Below are positions 31,244 to 39,265 of a DNA stretch of 47,364 nucleotides, in pieces; position 1 is the stretch's first letter; the number at the start of each line of letters is the position of its first letter. The stretch spans positions 1-47,364 of the forward strand of contig CABRFZ010000017.1 in NCBI GenBank assembly GCA_902470365.1, written 5' to 3'. The notes beneath the pieces are model-generated. The model was not told the DNA's origin, ran no database searches, and saw nothing but the letters and a program-made list of their open reading frames with translations. The DNA is from an uncultured Collinsella sp. GTDB lineage: Bacteria; Actinomycetota; Coriobacteriia; Coriobacteriales; Coriobacteriaceae. The translations under genes and the position numbers were made by a program.

Positions 31244-32613
31244 TAGCGCGGCTCGCCCACAACGGATCCGGACAGATACCAGGTCTTAGCAACGTCGACG
31301 TCAACATCGACAATCTTGCCAATCAACTGATCGATGCTGTAACCCTCGGGAATCGGTGCATGAACGGTCTGGTTCTTAGGACTCTTGCCCAGCAGCACCG
31401 CGTCATTCTTTTTGCTCGTACCCTCAATAAGTACCGGCACAACGGTGTGGAGCTCACCCTGGTTATACTCGTGCGCTGTGGTCTCGATGACCTTCACCAG
31501 ACGGTTGAAACGCTCAAGAATCACCTCATGCGGCGTGGGATCGTCAATCTCGGCGGCCGGAGTACCGGCGCGCTTGGAATAGATAAACGTATAGGCCTGA
31601 GCATAACGGACCGTCTCGGCAAGCGAGAGCGTCTGCTCAAAGTCTTCCTCGGTCTCGCCGGGGAAGCCCACGATGATATCGGTCGAAAGCGCGATATTGG
31701 GCATGCGATTGCGAATGCGATCGACGAGCCCCAGATAATCCTCGCGCGTATAGCGACGGTTCATCTCTTTAAGGATGCGCGTCGAGCCCGACTGAACTGC
31801 AAGGTGCAGCTGCGGCATAACGGCAGGCGTCTCGGCCATTGCGTCGATGGTCTCGGGCAACAGGTCCTTGGGATGCGAGGAAGTAAAGAAGATACGCTCT
31901 ACACCCGTATCGCCCACGGCACGCAACAGATCGGCAAAGCGCGGCTTGCCAAACAGATCGCGACCATAGGAGTTGACGTTTTGACCCAACAGCGTGACCT
32001 CACGCACGCCCTGGCGTACTAAACCGGTTACCTCGTCGACAATCTCCTCGAATGGGCGGCTCTTTTCGCGACCGCGCACATACGGCACGATGCAATAGGT
32101 GCAGAAGTTATTACAGCCCGTCATAATGGGGATCCAGGCGTGATACTGGGTCTCACGATGCCACGGCATGCTCATAGCATCCGTGTCCTCGTGTTCATAG
32201 GTGCGAATATGACGCTTGCCGTCCAAGAACGCCTCGGCAATGAGCTCGGCAACATGCGCGATGGAATGCGTGCCAAAGATAACATTGACGTTATCGACAT
32301 TGGTGAGCAAACCCTCGCCGTCGCGCTGCGCGATGCAGCCGCCCACGGCGACCACACGCTTGCCAGAGGGCGAAGGCGGAAGGCTCTTACAAGAGTTGCA
32401 CTGACCGTACAGACGGGTGTCAGCGGCCTCACGAACGCAGCACGTCATGAACACGACAATGTCAGCATGCTCCGGATCAAGCGCCATGAGGCAGCCATAC
32501 GAGTCGAGCAGGCCGCTCACGCGCTCGGAGTCGTGCTGATTCATCTGGCAGCCAAAGGTGCGGATAAAGTAGGTTTTACCGGCAAGAATATCGAGTACGG
32601 AACCCTGGTCCAT
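31243..32613 (-). CDS. miaB: tRNA-2-methylthio-N6-dimethylallyladenosine synthase
   Basis: A 456-residue radical SAM methylthiotransferase acting on A37 after MiaA. The N-terminal UPF0004 domain starts with TFGCQMNQHDSE and has further cluster cysteines (TCCVREAA, GGCIAQRDG). The radical SAM motif is in GCNNFCTYCIVPYVRGRE, and a C-terminal TRAM domain has VLIEGTSKK. ATG 32613 is chosen because AGGAC lies upstream and the N-terminus then matches the family; 17 extra in-frame codons are unlikely. Confidence 0.95.
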   Translation of the reverse strand: MDQGSVLDILAGKTYFIRTFGCQMNQHDSERVSGLLDSYGCLMALDPEHADIVVFMTCCVREAADTRLYGQCNSCKSLPPSPSGKRVVAVGGCIAQRDGEGLLTNVDNVNVIFGTHSIAHVAELIAEAFLDGKRHIRTYEHEDTDAMSMPWHRETQYHAWIPIMTGCNNFCTYCIVPYVRGREKSRPFEEIVDEVTGLVRQGVREVTLLGQNVNSYGRDLFGKPRFADLLRAVGDTGVERIFFTSSHPKDLLPETIDAMAETPAVMPQLHLAVQSGSTRILKEMNRRYTREDYLGLVDRIRNRMPNIALSTDIIVGFPGETEEDFEQTLSLAETVRYAQAYTFIYSKRAGTPAAEIDDPTPHEVILERFNRLVKVIETTAHEYNQGELHTVVPVLIEGTSKKNDAVLLGKSPKNQTVHAPIPEGYSIDQLIGKIVDVDVDVAKTWYLSGSVVGEPR

Positions 32614-32676
32614 GTGTATAAGTCCTAACGAGGTGGAATAGGCGGAATCAAAGAGCGCGGGCAAAGAGCAAACACG

Positions 32677-32994
32677 CTAGGCCACAGGTTTAACGTCGTC
32701 CATCACAACGTTATCCATAGCAGCTCGATTAATCTGATGAACGTAAATAGAAAGACGGATGGCCGTGCGCGACTCCCCGTTAATGAGGATGTCGGAGAAC
32801 ACCGGCGCGCAGGAAATATCAAACCCGGTTGGAATCAAAAAACCGCGTGCAATGGCCACGGCCTTGATGGCCTGGTTGACGGCACCCGCGCCGACACACT
32901 GGATATTGACGGGGACACCATCTTTGACCATGCCGGCAATGGCGCCGGCAACGGACGCGGGCGATGATTTGCTTGATACCTTCAGGCAATCCAT
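32677..32994 (-). CDS. spoVS: Stage V sporulation protein S homologue
   Basis: A 105-residue SpoVS. The Alba-like sequence is strongly conserved: LKVSSKSSPASVAGAIAG, QCVGAGAVNQAIKAVAIARGFL, and SDILINGESRTAIRLSIYV. In Bacillus it affects septation and coat assembly, but the family is also found in organisms that do not sporulate, where its role is open; a nucleic-acid-binding function is suggested by the Alba-like fold. AGGAG sits 7 bases before the ATG at 32994. It lies between the GHKL ATPase and miaB in the RNase Y block. Confidence 0.94.
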   Translation of the reverse strand: MDCLKVSSKSSPASVAGAIAGMVKDGVPVNIQCVGAGAVNQAIKAVAIARGFLIPTGFDISCAPVFSDILINGESRTAIRLSIYVHQINRAAMDNVVMDDVKPVA

Positions 32995-33068
32995 GAAGAA
33001 ACTCCTGCGTTTAAAAGTACGTTTTAACTGCAATAACTGTATCGTACCGAACGGACTCGGTAAAGATG

Positions 33069-34154
33069 CTATTCCTCTTTGGCAAGATCGAACGTCACGG
33101 TAATACGATCACGCGAAACACGAATCTTGGGGTCGCCGCAAAGGTTGAGATAGTACCGCGATGCAAGATCGTTAAAGTCGCGTTCGACGGCTCGCGAGAA
33201 CTGCGCCATGTCGTCCTTGGCGATACGCAGCCCGCGACGATCCTTGGCAAGATCAACCTGAGCAGACGCATGTGGAGACGAATCGCGCTCGCGAAGCAGG
33301 CGTGCGGTCACACCGCGAACGGGCTTAATCTGGCCCGCCAAGATACGATGCGCCGTACGCTCGGACATCTCAAGGCCCAGACCCGAACAGATACGAATAA
33401 AGTCTTCCGCATCCGAAGCAAGTCCCAGGCGATCGACCACCGGAAGCTCGGCTTCGTCATCGATAAACAAAAGACGAGAAGCATCGAGACGGCTGGACGC
33501 CTGCGCATGCAACGTCGCGGCAATCTCGGACGGAGACCCCAAATAGACATCACAGGCGCGCAGCTCCTCGAGAGCAAACTCGCAGGCGGCGCGAATGATG
33601 TTGTGAGGGCCGCGGGCGCAGACATAGTGACCGTCCTCGTCCTTCACGGCCTGAGGCCAGCTGGACTGATCGGCGCGCTCGCCAAGGCGGTCGGTAGCGA
33701 CGCTCACCTTAAAAACCGAGCCAAGGTCAACATCCGACGCGACAACGCGTGCCTCGTCGGTGTTCTGCTTAATCGAGAACAATGCCATGCCTCGACCGTG
33801 AACGCCCCAACGATCCATCTTCATGCTCTCGAGCTTGGAGGTAACGCGGGCATCAAAGATGCGCTCCTGCATATCCTGCGGCACGCCCGAGCCGTTATCC
33901 AGAAAGACGAGCGTACGGACGCCATCTTCCTTGGTCGTGGCGAGATAGACCTTGTCGGCACCGGCATCACGGGCGTTGCGCAGCATTTCGATGACAATAT
34001 CCTCGACATGCTGAATGTCGTGCTTTGCCTGGCGCCGCTCGGCCTCCGAAACGCGGAGGCGGACATACCCCTCGCCAAGGTTCTCCTCGACGCGAAGGTT
34101 GCCCTCCCCCGACATCGACGCGATAAATGAGATGAGCTCGTTCGCGTCGTTCAT
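33069..34154 (-). CDS. GHKL-type ATPase of unknown function
   Basis: A 361-residue soluble protein with an N-terminal Bergerat ATP-binding fold. The N box is EMLRNARDAGA (Glu56, Asn60), the G1 box DNGSG is at 86-90 and the G2 box GVHGRGMAL starts at 117. It lacks a histidine-kinase dimerisation domain, response regulator partner, or the MutL and Hsp90 hallmarks I would expect further on. The C-terminal 200 residues are unfamiliar. It starts 1 base after the RNase Y stop codon, so it is very likely co-translated with it. Function unknown. Confidence 0.82.
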   Translation of the reverse strand: MNDANELISFIASMSGEGNLRVEENLGEGYVRLRVSEAERRQAKHDIQHVEDIVIEMLRNARDAGADKVYLATTKEDGVRTLVFLDNGSGVPQDMQERIFDARVTSKLESMKMDRWGVHGRGMALFSIKQNTDEARVVASDVDLGSVFKVSVATDRLGERADQSSWPQAVKDEDGHYVCARGPHNIIRAACEFALEELRACDVYLGSPSEIAATLHAQASSRLDASRLLFIDDEAELPVVDRLGLASDAEDFIRICSGLGLEMSERTAHRILAGQIKPVRGVTARLLRERDSSPHASAQVDLAKDRRGLRIAKDDMAQFSRAVERDFNDLASRYYLNLCGDPKIRVSRDRITVTFDLAKEE

Positions 34155-34155
34155 G

Positions 34156-35706
34156 TTATTTAGCGATATCGACAGCGCGGCTCTCGCGAATCACGACGAC
34201 GCGCACCTGACCGGGATACTCCATCTCTTCCTCGATCTGATGGGCGATGTCATGAGCCAAGACCGTGGACTGAGCATCGGAAATCTTGTCCGGCTGAACC
34301 ATGACGTGAACCTCGCGACCAGCCTGCATGGCATAGGTACGCTCGACGCCGTCATGGGAGTTGGCAATCTCCTCGAGCTTCTCAAGGCGCTTGATGTAGT
34401 TCTCGGCCGATTCGCGACGGGCACCGGGGCGAGAGGCAGAAACAGCATCGGCAGCCTGGACCAGAACATCGAGCACCGTGTTGGGGTCGACGTCGGCGTG
34501 ATGGGCCTCGATAGCATGAACGATAACGGGCTTCTCGCCATAGCGACGGGCGAGCTCGGCGCCGATAACGGCATGCGGACCCTCGACGTCATGGTCGATA
34601 GCCTTACCAAGATCGTGCAGCAGGCCGGCACGCTTGGCGGTCACAACGTCCAGGCCAAGCTCGGAAGCCATCACGCCGCACAGGTCGGAAACCTCGAGGG
34701 AATGCTGGAGCACGTTCTGACCAAACGAGGTGCGGTAACGCAGAGCACCCAGGGTCTTAACGATCTCGGGGTGCAGATCGTGGATACCGGTATCGAAGGC
34801 AGCCTGTTCGCCAGCCTCGCGCACGCGCTGCTGAACCAAGTCGGCGGCCTTGTGATACATCTCCTCGATGCGGGCGGGGTGAATGCGGCCGTCAGCAATA
34901 AGGTTCTCAAGGGCGACGCGGGCGGTCTCGCGACGGACCGGATCGAAACTCGAAAGAACGACGGTCTCGGGCGTATCATCGATCACCAGGTTGACGCCGG
35001 AAACCTGCTCGAAGGTGCGGATGTTGCGTCCCTCGCGGCCGATGATGCGACCCTTGAGGTCATCGGAAGGAATGTGCACGGAGGTAACGGTAACCTCGGC
35101 GGTGTGGTCGGCGGCGCAGCGCTGAATCGCCAGGGACAAGATCTCCTGAGCGGTCTTGTGGCACTCGGCGCGAACCTGCTGCTCGGACTCACGGATGATC
35201 GTGGCGGCCTCGTGGGTAACCTCGCCGCGAACCTTGTCGAGGAGCTCCTTGTGAGCGTCCTCGCGGGTCAGGTCGGCGATGCGCTCGAGCTCCGAAGTCT
35301 GCTTGGCGCAGAGCTCCTCAAGCTCGCGGGAGCGCTTCTCAACCTGGCCAGCCTGGCTGGACAGCTGATGCTCGCGCTTGTCGAGGGCATCGTTGCGGCG
35401 ATCGAGGGACTCCTCGCGCTGCATCACGCGGTTCTCGAGCGTACGAATCTCACTCTTACGCTGCTTGTCCTCGGCCTCGGCAGCCTGCTTATTCTTGATA
35501 ATCTCTTCCTTGGCCTCAAGCAGAGCCTCTTTTTTGAGGGTCTCGGCCTGACGCTTTGCATCACCGATTAGGGACTCAGCCTGTGCGTGTGCCGACTGGA
35601 TCTTTTCGTCGGCCTCGTGAAGACTACCCTGCTTGGCGGTGCGCATGTAGGCAATGGCGGCGATGGCACCCAAAACGATGCCAACGAGCGCTGCGATGAT
35701 AGGCAT
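34156..35706 (-). CDS. rny: Ribonuclease Y
   Basis: A 516-residue membrane-anchored endoribonuclease that initiates mRNA decay. A hydrophobic N-terminal anchor (about residues 1-20) is followed by a long coiled coil rich in Glu/Lys/Ala, a KH domain (IPSDDLKGRIIGREGRNIRTFE) and an HD domain with LLHDLGKAIDHD. I prefer ATG 35706 because AAGGAG is 5 bases upstream; GTG 35712 would abut the ribosome-binding site. It has its own promoter about 170 bases upstream. Confidence 0.95.
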   Translation of the reverse strand: MPIIAALVGIVLGAIAAIAYMRTAKQGSLHEADEKIQSAHAQAESLIGDAKRQAETLKKEALLEAKEEIIKNKQAAEAEDKQRKSEIRTLENRVMQREESLDRRNDALDKREHQLSSQAGQVEKRSRELEELCAKQTSELERIADLTREDAHKELLDKVRGEVTHEAATIIRESEQQVRAECHKTAQEILSLAIQRCAADHTAEVTVTSVHIPSDDLKGRIIGREGRNIRTFEQVSGVNLVIDDTPETVVLSSFDPVRRETARVALENLIADGRIHPARIEEMYHKAADLVQQRVREAGEQAAFDTGIHDLHPEIVKTLGALRYRTSFGQNVLQHSLEVSDLCGVMASELGLDVVTAKRAGLLHDLGKAIDHDVEGPHAVIGAELARRYGEKPVIVHAIEAHHADVDPNTVLDVLVQAADAVSASRPGARRESAENYIKRLEKLEEIANSHDGVERTYAMQAGREVHVMVQPDKISDAQSTVLAHDIAHQIEEEMEYPGQVRVVVIRESRAVDIAK

Positions 35707-35741
35707 GCTCACTCCTTTTTATGGATTCGTTACACAACAAA

Positions 35742-35767
35742 GCGAACCGTCCTTGCGAACGGCTCGC
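35742..35767 (-). promoter_or_regulatory. Hairpin in the rny leader
   Basis: The 9-bp stem GCGAACCGT/ACGGCTCGC (one mismatch on the + strand, a G-U pair on the - strand) with an 8-base loop lies in the 5' leader of rny. A smaller hairpin CTCATC/GATGAG is at 35829-35843. Leader structure could allow self-cleavage control, as known for some ribonuclease genes; untested here. Confidence 0.5.
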
Positions 35768-35872
35768 GACATTTGAGTAATATGGGCGCAGCTTATGCGG
35801 GTCGGATACAGATAAACATATAAACAAACTCATCAAAGATGAGCACATATCACAAAGCAAATGACAGTGTTT

Positions 35873-35901
35873 ATCGTACGTTGAACCGCAACAACTGTCA
35901 A
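35873..35901 (-). promoter_or_regulatory. Promoter of the rny block
   Basis: A consensus -35 TTGACA (35901-35896) and a -10 TACGAT (35878-35873) are 17 bases apart on the - strand. They sit in the 257-base gap between recX and rny, which otherwise contains only leader hairpins. Confidence 0.72.
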
Positions 35902-35963
35902 ATAAATGGACCCAGTACGGCGGCTAAAACGCGGCGAACGGCAGGTACGCAAAACACATGTGT

Positions 35964-36656
35964 CTAAACTGCACATTCCTCACGTTCGGCATCGAGACGC
36001 GCCTTAACGGCATCGGCGGCGATGCGGTACGAAAATCCCTTGCCCATCAAAAACCGGACGAGCTTTTCGAATCCACGTGTCTCGGGAATACGACGCTTTG
36101 CGAGCAAAGCCGACGCGCGAGCCAAGTCGTCCTCCACGGCAAAATAATCCTCGGGATAGCCGGGGATATCATCGAGTACGACATGGCGGCGCTTGAGCTC
36201 GGTCTCAATCTTGCGCTGTCCCCAGCCGCGTCGTTTGCGTTCCTCGATAAAATACGAGCAAAAGCGGTTCTCATCTAAAAAGCGATACTCAGTGGCACGC
36301 TGGACGGCGAAATCAATCGCGGCCGCGCGAAACCCATAGCAAGCCAGCTTGTCACGGACCTCACCGGTGGCATGGTCGCGGCGCGACAGCATCTCAGTCA
36401 CCATGGTAAGCGCGCATTTACGCTCAATGAGCTGCACTGCCTCGCAAAACTCATCCCAATCGCAGGGAAGATCGGGGCGATTTTTAAGGAACAGGCGCGC
36501 GACACGAACAGGAATCCAGATGGATCGTTCAAAACCGCCCTCGAGCTCACAGTCGATATGTGCACAAGGCTTTTTTGATGCATACCCACTTGAGAACGAG
36601 GAGGCCGCCTTCTTATCGGGAAAGACGACCGTGGCCTCGGTCACCGTATACGACAT
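35964..36656 (-). CDS. recX: Regulatory protein RecX
   Basis: A 230-residue RecX, a modulator that binds RecA filaments and limits their activity. The three-helix repeats are recognisable: MLSRRDHATGEVRDKL, ATEYRFLDENRFCSYFIEERKRRGWGQRKIETEL, and LVRFLMGKGFSYRIAADAV. The N-terminal 60 residues vary in this family. It lies 11 bases after recA and so shares the LexA-controlled promoter. Confidence 0.93.
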   Translation of the reverse strand: MSYTVTEATVVFPDKKAASSFSSGYASKKPCAHIDCELEGGFERSIWIPVRVARLFLKNRPDLPCDWDEFCEAVQLIERKCALTMVTEMLSRRDHATGEVRDKLACYGFRAAAIDFAVQRATEYRFLDENRFCSYFIEERKRRGWGQRKIETELKRRHVVLDDIPGYPEDYFAVEDDLARASALLAKRRIPETRGFEKLVRFLMGKGFSYRIAADAVKARLDAEREECAV

Positions 36657-36667
36657 GAGGGCATCCG

Positions 36668-37816
36668 CTACTCGTCGTCATCATCGAGCATCGCGGAGCC
36701 GTCGATGGCGTAAAGCTCATCAAACTCCTCAGTTTCGGGCTGATCGGTCAGCTCGACCTCGGACGGAGCATCGTCATCGAATTCAAGGCCGCAGGCGAGA
36801 CGAACCTTATGTTCGATCTCGTCAGCACAATCGGGGTGTTCGCGCAGGAAGGCCTTGGCGGCCTCGCGACCATTGCCGAGCTTGTCCTCACCGTAAGCAA
36901 ACCAAGAGCCCATCTTTTTGCAGATACCGCACTCGACGGCCATGTCCAGAATCGAGCCCTCCTTAGAGATGCCCGTGCCGTACATGATGTCGAACTCGGC
37001 CGAGCGGAACGGAGCGGCCACCTTGTTCTTAACGACCTTGGCACGCACACGATTGCCGATGACCTCGTCCTTGAGCTTAATGCTGTCGATGCGGCGAATA
37101 TCGATACGCACCGACGAAAAGAACTTGAGGGCGCGGCCGCCCGTCGTAGTCTCGGGGTTGCCGAACATGACGCCGATCTTCTCGCGCAGCTGGTTAATGA
37201 AGATGCAGGTCGTTTTAGATTTGGCGAGCGAGCCGGCGAGCTTACGGAGCGCCTGGCTCATCAGACGGGCTTGAAGGCCAACCGTAGTATCGCCGATCTC
37301 GCCCTCGATCTCGGCACGCGGAGTCAAAGCGGCGACAGAGTCGACGACGATGGCGTCGATGGCGCCAGAGCGCACGAGCATGTCGACGATCTCGAGCGCC
37401 TGCTCGCCCGTATCGGGCTGGGAAATGAGGACCTCATCGATGTCCACGCCGATACGCGCGGCATACGTGGGATCGAGCGCGTGCTCGGCATCAATAAATG
37501 CCACGACGCCACCCATAGCCTGGGCCTCTGCCAAAATCTCGAGCGAAAGCGTTGTCTTACCGGAGGACTCGGGACCGTAAATCTCGACGATACGGCCGCG
37601 CGGCACGCCGCCGATGCCCAGAGCGGCATCGAGGGCCAGGGCGCCCGTGGGAATGGCCTCGACCTCGAGCTCGGGACCACCGTCGCCGTACCTCATGATG
37701 GAACCCTGGCCGAATTTCTTCTCGATCTCGGCCTTGGTGGTGGCGATCATCTCATCGCGCTCTTTACCCGTCGTGCGAGCATGAACGGTACGTACGGGAC
37801 CTGAATTCTTGGCCAT
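36668..37816 (-). CDS. recA: Recombinase RecA
   Basis: A 382-residue recombinase that forms filaments on single-stranded DNA and triggers LexA self-cleavage. Walker A GPESSGKT is at residues 81-88, with KKFGQGSIMRYGD at the N-terminus, INQLREKIGVMFGNPETTTGGRALKF in the core, and a typical acidic tail ending in DDDDE. ATG 37816 has GAGGAGGG upstream; a longer frame start is not needed. Transcription starts from a promoter with a LexA box in the spacer. Confidence 0.98.
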   Translation of the reverse strand: MAKNSGPVRTVHARTTGKERDEMIATTKAEIEKKFGQGSIMRYGDGGPELEVEAIPTGALALDAALGIGGVPRGRIVEIYGPESSGKTTLSLEILAEAQAMGGVVAFIDAEHALDPTYAARIGVDIDEVLISQPDTGEQALEIVDMLVRSGAIDAIVVDSVAALTPRAEIEGEIGDTTVGLQARLMSQALRKLAGSLAKSKTTCIFINQLREKIGVMFGNPETTTGGRALKFFSSVRIDIRRIDSIKLKDEVIGNRVRAKVVKNKVAAPFRSAEFDIMYGTGISKEGSILDMAVECGICKKMGSWFAYGEDKLGNGREAAKAFLREHPDCADEIEHKVRLACGLEFDDDAPSEVELTDQPETEEFDELYAIDGSAMLDDDDE

Positions 37817-37846
37817 GAATAGCCCTCCTCTTAACAACCTGTATCG

Positions 37847-37875
37847 ATAATAAACGAACGGCTGTTCGTGGTCAA
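37847..37875 (-). promoter_or_regulatory. recA promoter with LexA box
   Basis: On the - strand the -35 TTGACC (37875-37870) and -10 TATTAT (37852-37847) are 17 bases apart. The LexA box GAACGGCTGTTC (37856-37867, flanked by C and G) fills the spacer. Confidence 0.85.
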
Positions 37876-38042
37876 CCGTTCAGATAAATCATATGCAGCC
37901 GACCTTTCCAAAACCCAACCAAACGCCGACCAAACACTGACCAAAAACTTGACCGCAGGCGAACCAAGCAAGGCATGACGAGCAAGATTACGCCAACTAC
38001 CTGCACAAAAAGCAAATTCGCCAGAGGTCCCTATCTCCACAA
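37876..38042. other. Gene-free gap upstream of recA
   Basis: No coding sequence is seen. The + strand has several spaced ACCAAA-type repeats around 37910-37965, which may be chance in a C/A-rich stretch. Confidence 0.5.
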
Positions 38043-38066
38043 TTAAGGGGCCCGAAGGCCCCTTAA
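38043..38066 (-). terminator. Hairpin ending the ftsK-cinA block
   Basis: A perfect 10-bp stem TTAAGGGGCC/GGCCCCTTAA. On the - strand the loop reads TTCG closed by C-G, the very stable UUCG tetraloop. It begins 7 bases after the cinA stop. The following T-tract is poor (TTAATTG), so termination strength is uncertain; it separates the block from the recA promoter. Confidence 0.78.
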
Positions 38067-38073
38067 AACACGT

Positions 38074-38604
38074 CTATTCCATAGAATCGAGCACGCAGAC
38101 AATGCGACCCAGTGCCTCCGCGACCGCATGGGCACGAACACGCGAACGATCGCCCTCATAGTGACAACGAATGGAGTCCACGACCGGCGCTCCCCCATTG
38201 GCCGAGCGATACGCCCAGCCAACATAAAAGGTTCCAGCCGGATCGTCCTCGGTGCCTCCACCGGGGCCGGCATAGCCCGTCGCGCTCACGGCAATATCGC
38301 TCTGGTACAGCTCCAGCGAACCGGCAGCCATCTCGCGCGCCGTCTGGTACGACACCGCGGTATAGCGGCCGAGCGTCTCTTGCTCAACGCCGAGCACGCG
38401 ATGCTTAATCTCGTCGCAGTACGTCACCGCACCGCCGCGCAGCACCGCCGAGGCACCGGGGATATCGGCGATCGTCGAGGCGATCATGCCCGCTGTTAGA
38501 GATTCAGCCGTCGATACCGTCACACCACGAACGCTTGCACGCTCGACAATAGCGCGTGCAAGCTCTTCATTGTGCGCGGTAATTTGCTCAAATGATTCCG
38601 TCAT
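38074..38604 (-). CDS. cinA: CinA C-terminal domain protein (nicotinamide-nucleotide amidase)
   Basis: A 176-residue PncC-type protein that would deamidate NMN in NAD recycling. It has STAESLTAGMIASTIADIPGAS and SATGYAGPGGG motifs. The N-terminal MoCF-like domain of full CinA is absent, giving the short stand-alone form. It lies between pgsA and recA, a linkage also seen in Firmicutes, but here a hairpin and SOS promoter separate it from recA. Confidence 0.9.
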   Translation of the reverse strand: MTESFEQITAHNEELARAIVERASVRGVTVSTAESLTAGMIASTIADIPGASAVLRGGAVTYCDEIKHRVLGVEQETLGRYTAVSYQTAREMAAGSLELYQSDIAVSATGYAGPGGGTEDDPAGTFYVGWAYRSANGGAPVVDSIRCHYEGDRSRVRAHAVAEALGRIVCVLDSME

Positions 38605-38617
38605 GTCTACCAGGAAC

Positions 38618-39256
38618 CTAGACCGAAAAGACGATCTTGCGGCAGTTCCAGAAGTACTGAGCGCCCGAGATAACGGTCAAGACAACGGCCACGGCGTACA
38701 GGAAGCGTGACACCGAGTAGATACCGAGCGTCAGCGCCACCGGGCCAAGGTGCAAGCCGGCCATCGCAAAGACGCACAGATAGCCGCAGATGGAGACCAT
38801 CGTGGTCGCCGTCTTGTACTTGCCGAGCTTATCGGCGGCAACGACCACACCGGCCGCACTCGCGACCATGCGCAGGGCGCTCACCAGCAGCTCGCGGAAC
38901 AGGATGATGAACACCGACCACACAGTAACGGCACCAAAGTCCAAGAACAGCAGCAGGGCCGAGAACACGAGCAACTTATCGGCGATGGGATCCAAGAACT
39001 TACCGAAGTCGGTGATCTCGTTGCGCGAACGAGCCAGGTAGCCGTCGACCTTATCTGTGCACGACAGGATGACGTACAGAATAAAGGCGGCGGCGGCAAG
39101 CGGGCCGTCGAAGGTGCTCCAATCCGTACTGGCAACGCTTGTGTGAGACAGCGCCGACACAATCATGAACACCGGAATAAAGACGATGCGCACGCACGTC
39201 ACGATGTTGGCGGGCGTCCAAACACTCGTCAGTTCCTTATTGCTCTCGTTAGCCAC
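38618..39256 (-). CDS. pgsA: CDP-diacylglycerol-glycerol-3-phosphate 3-phosphatidyltransferase
   Basis: A 212-residue membrane enzyme that makes phosphatidylglycerol phosphate. The N-terminal TPANIVTCVRIVFIPVFM is typical of PgsA. The CDP-alcohol motif is complete: Asp71-Gly72, Ala75-Arg76, Gly85, Asp89, Asp93, with Asp68. Five or so hydrophobic segments are present. It is closer to the standard PgsA than the paralogue at 17675-18379. It sits between rimO and cinA with short gaps. Confidence 0.92.
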   Translation of the reverse strand: MANESNKELTSVWTPANIVTCVRIVFIPVFMIVSALSHTSVASTDWSTFDGPLAAAAFILYVILSCTDKVDGYLARSRNEITDFGKFLDPIADKLLVFSALLLFLDFGAVTVWSVFIILFRELLVSALRMVASAAGVVVAADKLGKYKTATTMVSICGYLCVFAMAGLHLGPVALTLGIYSVSRFLYAVAVVLTVISGAQYFWNCRKIVFSV

Positions 39257-39265
39257 GACGCTCTC

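Noticed and set aside
32614..32664. An N-terminal extension of miaB by 17 codons
   Set aside because: The extension has no family similarity and no ribosome-binding site; ATG 32613 fits better.
34015..35571. A 518-codon open frame on the + strand over rny
   Set aside because: Low-complexity Gly/Leu/Asn/Asp-rich translation antisense to a clear RNase Y.
37910..37965. Direct ACCAAA repeats as a regulatory array upstream of recA
   Set aside because: Spacing is irregular and the stretch is simply C/A-rich; not enough to call a feature.
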